Of a stretch of 5,360 bases of DNA, positions 1-5,360 are shown piece after piece; position 1 is the stretch's first letter, and the number at the start of each line of letters is the position of its first letter. Origin of the DNA: Coriobacteriia bacterium (lineage in GTDB: Bacteria; Actinomycetota; Coriobacteriia; Anaerosomatales; PALSA-660); contig PKWR01000141.1 of assembly GCA_003133285.1 (NCBI GenBank), positions 12,185-17,544 on the forward strand. The letters are read 5' to 3'. The translations under genes were made by a program, and so were the position numbers. Under the pieces are notes generated by a model. The model ran no database searches. It had not been told where the DNA came from and saw only the letters and a program-made list of their open reading frames with translations.

Positions 1-674
1 CGCTGACCTCGCTCGTGCCGCTGGGCGTGCTCATGGCCGGCTGGGCGTCGAACTCGAAGTGGTCGCTGATCGGCGGCATGCGCGCCGCCGGCCAGCAGAT
101 CGCCTATGAGATCCCGCTGCTGCTCTCCGCGCTGGGGCCCGTCATGATGGCCGGCTCGATGGACCCCGTGAAGATCGTCGCGGCGCAGTCGGGCGTGTGG
201 CTCGGCTTCATCCCGCGCTGGTTCGTGCTGCCGCAGCTGCTCGCCTTCGTGGTCTACGCGATCTCTTCGCAGGCCGAGACGCAGCAGACGCCGTTCGACA
301 TGTCCGAGGCCGAGTCCGAGCTGATCACCGGGTTCGCGAACGAGTACGGCGGCATGCGCTTCGGCTTCATGTACCTCGCCGAGTTCTCGAACACGTTCGT
401 CGTCTCGGCGATCGGCACGATGCTGTTCTTCGGCGGGTGGCAGCTCCCGTGGGTGGCGACGCCGGCGTGGCTGGCCCCGTTCGTGTTCATCGCCAAGACC
501 TACACCGGCATCTTCGTGATGATGTGGGCGCGCGGCTCGCTGCCCCGCTTCCGCGTCGACCAGATGCTGTCGTTCTGCTGGAAGGTGCTCATCCCGGTCT
601 CGCTCGCGTGGGTCGTCGTGTGGGCGTGCGTCCAGCGCCTGTGGCCCGTCGTCGCGATGGCGGCGAGCCGCTGA
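1..674 (+). CDS. nuoH: NADH-quinone oxidoreductase subunit H (NuoH), 5'-truncated by the window edge
   Basis: NuoH is the membrane subunit (mitochondrial ND1 homologue) that roofs the quinone chamber and connects the peripheral arm of complex I to the proton-pumping arm. The frame is open from the window edge (first whole codon at base 3) to TGA at 672-674, giving 223 codons. The family is usually about 320-350 residues, so roughly the first 100 residues lie upstream. Visible hallmarks in order are LAGW-like MAGWASNSKW, the helix RAAGQQIAYEIPLLLSALG, the acidic cytoplasmic loop PFDMSEAESELITGF followed by NEYGGMRFGFMYLAEF, the LFFGGW turn, and the C-terminal RGSLPRFRVDQML with WKVLIP. The GTG at 15 is an internal codon, not a start. 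In the family-typical ETNRTPFD stretch this protein reads ETQQTPFD, so the usual Arg is Gln. The stop overlaps the nuoI start by one base, which implies coupling. Identification is secure from motifs and gene order. Confidence 0.96.
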   Translation, partial: LTSLVPLGVLMAGWASNSKWSLIGGMRAAGQQIAYEIPLLLSALGPVMMAGSMDPVKIVAAQSGVWLGFIPRWFVLPQLLAFVVYAISSQAETQQTPFDMSEAESELITGFANEYGGMRFGFMYLAEFSNTFVVSAIGTMLFFGGWQLPWVATPAWLAPFVFIAKTYTGIFVMMWARGSLPRFRVDQMLSFCWKVLIPVSLAWVVVWACVQRLWPVVAMAASR

Positions 675-1111
675 TGTGGGGCTCCGGGATCCTCAAGGGC
701 ATGGCCATCACGATGCGCAACATGTTCCGCGGGCCGATCACGGTCATGTATCCGGAGCAGAAGCTCGCGCTGCCCGAGCGCGCACGGTGGGCCGTCGCGC
801 CGCGGTACGACGAGGAGGGCGCGCCGAAGTGCACGGCCTGCCTCATCTGCGTCAACGAGTGCCCCGACCACGTGCTGAACCTCGAGGTGTCCAGGACCGC
901 GGAGGGCGGCAAGCACATCGACCGCTACGTCTACGAGGTGGGCGCCTGCATGATGTGCGGCCTGTGCGTCGAGGCCTGCCCGTTCGACGCCATCGAGATG
1001 AGCCACGAGTACGAGCTCGCCACGCGCGACCCCCACGACCTGGTGCGCGTGCTGCTGCGCGACGTGGACGCCGCGTCGGCGCGGCGCGCGAAGGGAGGCG
1101 ACGATGCCTGA
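674..1111 (+). CDS. nuoI: NADH-quinone oxidoreductase subunit I (NuoI), 2x[4Fe-4S] ferredoxin-like
   Basis: NuoI is the peripheral-arm subunit that carries iron-sulfur clusters N6a and N6b and relays electrons from NuoG towards NuoB and quinone. The 145-residue product has two CxxCxxCxxxCP motifs: C53, C56, C59, C63 (CTACLICVNECP) and C92, C95, C98, C102 (CMMCGLCVEACP). The second is followed by FDAIEMSHEYEL, typical of the family. The N-terminus (GILKGMAITMRNMF, then YPEQK and LPERARW) is the amphipathic helix and loop that docks on NuoH and the membrane. All eight cluster ligands are present. The ATG at 674 (in TGATG with the nuoH stop) was chosen because it keeps this helix; an in-frame ATG at 701 would remove it and has AAGGG too close. 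The product is slightly short for the family (often 150-180), mostly at the C-terminus. Multi-cluster ferredoxin domains also occur in hydrogenases, but the neighbours settle the identity. Confidence 0.96.
   Translation: MWGSGILKGMAITMRNMFRGPITVMYPEQKLALPERARWAVAPRYDEEGAPKCTACLICVNECPDHVLNLEVSRTAEGGKHIDRYVYEVGACMMCGLCVEACPFDAIEMSHEYELATRDPHDLVRVLLRDVDAASARRAKGGDDA
1091..1098 (+). promoter_or_regulatory. Strong Shine-Dalgarno of nuoJ inside the nuoI 3' end
   Basis: AAGGGAGG lies within the last codons of nuoI, 5 bases before the ATG at 1104. It is the clearest anti-16S match in the window and fixes the nuoJ start, which overlaps the nuoI end by 8 bases. Confidence 0.8.
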
Positions 1112-1604
1112 TTCGGTGGCGGTCGTGCCCTTCGTGATACTCGCGGCCCTCGCCGTCGGCGGCGGGGCGATGATGGTGCTCACGCGCAACGTCGTGCACG
1201 CCGCGTTCTGGCTGCTCGAGGTCATGATGGCCGTCGCCGGCCTGTTCATGCTGCTGTCCGCGGGCTTCCTCGCCCTGATCCAGATGATGGTCTACGCCGG
1301 CGCGGTCTCCGTGCTCGTGCTGTTCACCGTGATGCTGACCCTGCGCCGCCGCGAGGACGCGGAGCGCTCGCTCGACCTCTCGTGGTCCGCCGGCCTGATC
1401 GCGCTCGGCGTGTTCGTCGCGGTCGGCGCGGCCATCGCGTCGTTCGTGCCGCCGGCGGTGGTCGCGCCCGCCGTCACGCCCGGCGTGGCGGAGTTCGGGC
1501 GCGCGCTGTTCACCGAGCGCGCCCTGCCGTTCGAGATCGCATCGGTGGTGCTCCTCATCGCGCTCGTGGGCGCCGTGTGGTGGGCGGGGGGCGATGACCG
1601 GTGA
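1104..1604 (+). CDS. nuoJ: NADH-quinone oxidoreductase subunit J (NuoJ)
   Basis: NuoJ is the ND6 homologue, a five-helix membrane subunit between NuoH and NuoK. Its third helix contains the flexible pi-bulge segment thought to couple quinone chemistry to proton transfer. The 166-residue product is hydrophobic, with NVVHAAFWLLEV in the first part (about residues 29-40), then the diagnostic FLALIQMMVYAGAVSVLVLF (about 55-74, with YAGAV at 64-68), MLTLRRRED at the end of helix 3, and the C-terminal LPFEIASVVLLIALVGAV (about 141-158). These match the conserved family pattern, and 166 residues is a normal length. The ATG at 1104 is supported by a strong AAGGGAGG five bases away and overlaps the nuoI end by 8 bases. 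The stop TGA (1602-1604) is shared with the nuoK GTG start as GTGA, so the two are translationally coupled. Confidence 0.95.
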   Translation: MPDSVAVVPFVILAALAVGGGAMMVLTRNVVHAAFWLLEVMMAVAGLFMLLSAGFLALIQMMVYAGAVSVLVLFTVMLTLRRREDAERSLDLSWSAGLIALGVFVAVGAAIASFVPPAVVAPAVTPGVAEFGRALFTERALPFEIASVVLLIALVGAVWWAGGDDR

Positions 1605-1912
1605 CCGTCGGGCCGACCGCGTTCATGGCGCTTGCCGGGGTGCTCTTCTGCATCGGGCTGTTCGGCGCGCTCACGAAGAAGAGCGCCGTGATGGTGCTCA
1701 TGTCGCTCGAACTCATGACCAACGCCGTCAACCTCAATCTGGTGGCCATCTCGCGCTTCATGACGCCGGCGTCGATGGCGGGCCAGTTCGCAGCTGCGTT
1801 CAACATCGTCGTGGCCGCGGCCGAGATCGGGCTGGGGCTGGCGCTCGTGCTCGCGCTCTACCGCCTGCGCAAGACCGTCGAGCTCGACCGTATCGACCGG
1901 CTGAAGGGCTGA
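1601..1912 (+). CDS. nuoK: NADH-quinone oxidoreductase subunit K (NuoK)
   Basis: NuoK is the ND4L/MrpC-like three-helix subunit, part of the hydrophilic axis in the membrane arm. The 103-residue product is of normal family length. Helix 1 is FMALAGVLFCIGLFGALT (about 8-25). Helix 2 holds the signature VLMSLELMTNAVNLNLVA with the essential Glu at residue 37. Helix 3 holds the second conserved Glu at residue 75 in VVAAAEIGLGLALVLALYR, followed by the cytoplasmic tail KTVELDRIDRLKG, a close match to the usual KTVDxDxIDxLKG ending. Both buried glutamates needed for proton transfer are therefore present. The start is GTG at 1601, overlapping the nuoJ stop by 4 bases. The only upstream ribosome-site candidate is a G-run at 1586-1591, so coupling to nuoJ is likely. 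An ATG at 1625 would cut into helix 1 and is less likely. Confidence 0.95.
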   Translation: MTVGPTAFMALAGVLFCIGLFGALTKKSAVMVLMSLELMTNAVNLNLVAISRFMTPASMAGQFAAAFNIVVAAAEIGLGLALVLALYRLRKTVELDRIDRLKG

Positions 1913-1916
1913 CGCG

Positions 1917-3896
1917 GTGATGTGGATCGTCCTCATACCGCTGCTTCCGGCCCTCGCGTTCGCGGTGATGGTGCCGATGTCGCGCCGCGCGCGCACGGCC
2001 GCACGCTGGCTGCCGCTCGCGGCGATGTCGGGTTCGCTTCTGCTCTCCTTCGCGGCGTTCGCCAAGACGTGGCCGGGAGGCGCCCAGGAGCCCGTGTGGC
2101 GCGCCTCGACCCTGCTGACCACCCTGGGCGGCGCGCCTCTGTCGGTGGGGATGCGGCTGGACCCGGTCACCGCCGTGATGCTGCTCGTCGTCACGGTCGT
2201 CGGCGTGTGCGTCCAGGTCTACTCGCTCGGCTACATGCACCGCGACGCGCGCCAGGGCTGGTACTTCGCCGTGCTGGCGCTGTTCTCGGCCGCGATGCTG
2301 CTGCTCGTGCTCGCGGGCGACTTCCTGCTGCTCTACATGTCCTGGGAGGTCATGGGCCTGTGCAGCTACCTGCTCATCGGCTTCTGGCACGAGCAGGACG
2401 CGCCGCGCCGGGCCTCGATCAAGGCGTTCTTGACCACGCGCGTCGGTGACGTCGGCTTCGCCATCGGCCTCGCGGCGATGTGGTCCTACGCCCACTCCTT
2501 CGACTTCACGGTGGTCCTGCAGAACACGGCGTGGACCGTCGGCGCGGCGACGCTGGTCTCACTCGGCCTGCTCGCCGGTGCGATGGGCAAGTCCGCGCAG
2601 GTGCCGCTGCACGTGTGGCTCCCCGACGCGATGGCGGGCCCCACGCCCGCCTCGGCGCTCATCCACGCCGCGACGATGGTCGCGGCCGGCGTCTACCTCG
2701 TGGCCCGCGCGCTGCCGCTCTTCCACGCCGCCGCACCGTGGGTGCTGGTGTTCGTGATGTTCGTCGGGGCCTCCACGTCCGCCGTGGGCGGCATCCTCGC
2801 CATGGTGCAGTACGACATCAAGAAGGTGCTGGCGTACTCGACGATCAGCCAGCTCGGCTACATGTTCATCGCTCTCGGCGCGGGCAGCGAGGTGGCGGCA
2901 CTCTTCCACCTCACCACGCACGCGTTCTTCAAGTCGCTGCTCTTCCTCGGCGCCGGCGTGATCATCCACGCGACCCACACCCAGGACATCCGCGAGATGG
3001 GCGGCCTGGGCAAGACGATGCCGTGGACGACCGGCACGTTCCTGTTCGGCGCGCTCGCGCTCTCCGGCGTCTTCCCCTTCTCCGGGTTCTGGAGCAAGGA
3101 CGACATCCTCATGACGCTGTGGACCCAGGGCACGTGGTACTCGCTGGCCACACTCGTCGTGGCGCTCGTGGTCGCCGCGATCACCGCCTTCTACATGACG
3201 CGCGTGGCCATCCGCGTGTTCGCCGGCCGCGCGTGCTCGCTGGCGCGTGAGACGCACCTCGACATGATCGTTCCGATGGCCGTGCTCGCGGGCATCACGG
3301 CGGTGATCGGCTTCGCGTCGCCGGCATTCGCCGGGTTCCTCGGAGAGGTGAAGGGCTGGCCCGACCTGGGGATGGCCATCGTCGGCTCGCTCGCGGCCAC
3401 CGCGGGGATCGGGGTCGGTGTCTGGATCTACGCGTTCGGCGGCGTCGACACGCAGGAGCTGCGCCGCCGCTTCCCGCGCGTCACGGCCGTCGTCGACAAC
3501 GGCTTCTACTTCGACCTCACCTACAACCGCGGTCTGGTCGCGGCCTTTGGGTGGCTGGCCGGCGTGCTGGCCCGCTTCGACACGAGCGCCATCGACGGCG
3601 TCGTGAACGGGGCCGCGCGGGCGTGGTCGGCATCGTCGCGGGCGATGTGGGAGTTCGACGGCAGCGTCGTCGACGGCGCCGTGAACGGGGTCGGCGCGCT
3701 GGTGAAGCGCGCGGGCGACCGGATGCGCACCATGCAGGCCGGACGCGTCCAGGGATACCAGCGCCTCGGCTACGCGGGGCTGCTCGCCATGATCACGTTG
3801 GCCGTGCTCGTACCGTACATCGGAGTGGCGGCGGCCTCAGGCCTCGCGCTCGTCGCACTGATCGTGGTCGGCGCCATCGTTGTGAGAGGGGCCTAA
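1917..3896 (+). CDS. nuoL: NADH-quinone oxidoreductase subunit L (NuoL), distal antiporter-like pump subunit
   Basis: NuoL (ND5/MrpA-like) is the terminal proton channel of complex I, and its long lateral helix clamps NuoM and NuoN. The 659-residue product is full length, a little longer than the E. coli protein. Ion-path residues are visible: E144 (SWEVMGLCSYLLIGFW), D178 (TTRVGDVGF), K225 (GKSAQVPLHVWLPDAM), H250 (ALIHAATMV), H331 and H335 with K339 (FHLTTHAFFKSLLFLGAG), and K394-D395-D396 (FWSKDD). The KKVLAYSTISQLGYM segment is at about 302-316. The C-terminal region (about 525-659) holds NGFYFDLTYNRG, then two copies of an FD-DG-VNG motif (554-565 and 580-591), a basic stretch and a final hydrophobic helix. 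Start: GTG 1917 and ATG 1920 are adjacent in frame. AAGGG at 1904-1908 is 8 bases before the GTG, so GTG was taken, but the ATG is nearly as good and changes the protein by one residue. It follows nuoK by 4 bases. Confidence 0.97.
   Translation: MMWIVLIPLLPALAFAVMVPMSRRARTAARWLPLAAMSGSLLLSFAAFAKTWPGGAQEPVWRASTLLTTLGGAPLSVGMRLDPVTAVMLLVVTVVGVCVQVYSLGYMHRDARQGWYFAVLALFSAAMLLLVLAGDFLLLYMSWEVMGLCSYLLIGFWHEQDAPRRASIKAFLTTRVGDVGFAIGLAAMWSYAHSFDFTVVLQNTAWTVGAATLVSLGLLAGAMGKSAQVPLHVWLPDAMAGPTPASALIHAATMVAAGVYLVARALPLFHAAAPWVLVFVMFVGASTSAVGGILAMVQYDIKKVLAYSTISQLGYMFIALGAGSEVAALFHLTTHAFFKSLLFLGAGVIIHATHTQDIREMGGLGKTMPWTTGTFLFGALALSGVFPFSGFWSKDDILMTLWTQGTWYSLATLVVALVVAAITAFYMTRVAIRVFAGRACSLARETHLDMIVPMAVLAGITAVIGFASPAFAGFLGEVKGWPDLGMAIVGSLAATAGIGVGVWIYAFGGVDTQELRRRFPRVTAVVDNGFYFDLTYNRGLVAAFGWLAGVLARFDTSAIDGVVNGAARAWSASSRAMWEFDGSVVDGAVNGVGALVKRAGDRMRTMQAGRVQGYQRLGYAGLLAMITLAVLVPYIGVAAASGLALVALIVVGAIVVRGA
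3576..3689 (+). repeat. Internal tandem FD-x-DG-x-VNG motif duplication in the NuoL C-terminal region
   Basis: Two 12-residue units lie 26 residues (78 bases) apart: FDTSAIDGVVNG (3576-3611) and FDGSVVDGAVNG (3654-3689). Their DNA cores at 3591-3612 and 3669-3690 agree at 20 of 22 bases. This is a protein-level repeat in the amphipathic linker after the pump domain, and similar repeats occur in many bacterial NuoL proteins. It is not a mobile or regulatory repeat. Confidence 0.7.
3884..3891 (+). promoter_or_regulatory. Shine-Dalgarno of nuoM inside the nuoL 3' end
   Basis: GAGAGGGG lies 5 bases before the GTG at 3897 and 11 bases before the in-frame ATG at 3903. The spacing favours the GTG, which follows the nuoL TAA with no gap. 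Confidence 0.6.
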
Positions 3897-5295
<1,399 letters not shown>

Positions 5296-5296
5296 C

Positions 5297-5360
5297 ATGG
5301 AAGAGTGGACGCTCATCGTCCCTGAGGGGCTGCTGCTGGCGGGAGCGCTCGTCGCGCTCT
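5297..5360 (+). CDS. nuoN: NADH-quinone oxidoreductase subunit N (NuoN), N-terminal fragment cut by the window end
   Basis: NuoN (ND2 homologue) is the third antiporter-like pump subunit, next to NuoK. Only the first 21 codons are present, reading MEEWTLIVPEGLLLAGALVAL and open to the window edge. A short polar start, then a Pro-Glu pair followed by a leucine-rich first helix with a Gly-Ala-Leu, is the usual NuoN N-terminus, and the position right after nuoM is its normal place in nuo operons. The ATG at 5297 is one base after the nuoM-tail TGA (5293-5295). The only candidate ribosome site is a G-rich stretch at about 5280-5287, so translation probably depends on coupling to nuoM. The nuoM frameshift could therefore reduce NuoN synthesis. 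The call rests mainly on context because the fragment is so short. Confidence 0.85.
   Translation, partial: MEEWTLIVPEGLLLAGALVAL

Noticed and set aside
197..673. N-terminal extension of the nuoI frame upstream of 674
   Set aside because: The frame is open but the translation is Arg/Val/His-rich shadow of nuoH. NuoI family similarity begins only at the ATG at 674.
1904..1925. Possible regulatory element between nuoK and nuoL
   Set aside because: The gap is only 4 bases. Apart from an AAGGG ribosome-site candidate there is no room for a promoter, terminator or operator.
1292..2194. 300-residue antisense open frame opposite nuoJ, nuoK and nuoL
   Set aside because: It is low-complexity and charged, spans three conserved genes on the other strand, and has no plausible ribosome site or homology by eye.

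Overview
The window is a slice through a nuo operon, which encodes the proton-pumping NADH:quinone oxidoreductase (respiratory complex I). All genes lie on the + strand in the classic order: nuoH (5' end cut off), nuoI, nuoJ, nuoK, nuoL, nuoM and the first 21 codons of nuoN. The DNA is very G+C-rich with strong G/C preference at third codon positions. Together with GTG starts and tight overlaps, this suggests a high-GC bacterium, possibly an Actinomycetota lineage such as Coriobacteriia or Thermoleophilia. That placement is a weak inference, because nothing in the window names the organism.

Layout: nuoH ends at 674 and shares one base with nuoI. nuoI overlaps nuoJ by 8 bases, and nuoJ overlaps nuoK by 4 (GTGA). 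nuoK and nuoL are 4 bases apart. nuoL and nuoM touch: TAA is followed directly by a GTG start. One base separates the nuoM tail from nuoN. No intergenic stretch can hold a promoter or terminator, so the genes are almost certainly one transcript with translational coupling, and the promoter lies upstream of the window.

How the parts work together: NuoI carries two [4Fe-4S] clusters (N6a/N6b) that pass electrons to quinone at the NuoB/D/H interface. NuoH forms the membrane end of the quinone chamber. NuoJ and NuoK link it to the three antiporter-like pump subunits NuoN, NuoM and NuoL, and the long C-terminal helix of NuoL braces the arm. The ion-path Glu, Lys and His residues are present in NuoK, NuoL and the retained part of NuoM.

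The one striking anomaly is in nuoM. After about 422 good codons the frame jumps at a C-run near 5160-5167, and the family-typical C-terminus resumes in another frame with roughly 30-40 residues (TM13 and the following loop) missing. This is either a real, probably recent, inactivating deletion or an assembly or sequencing error. I saw no mobile elements, CRISPR, RNA genes or novel system; the window is otherwise ordinary core metabolism.
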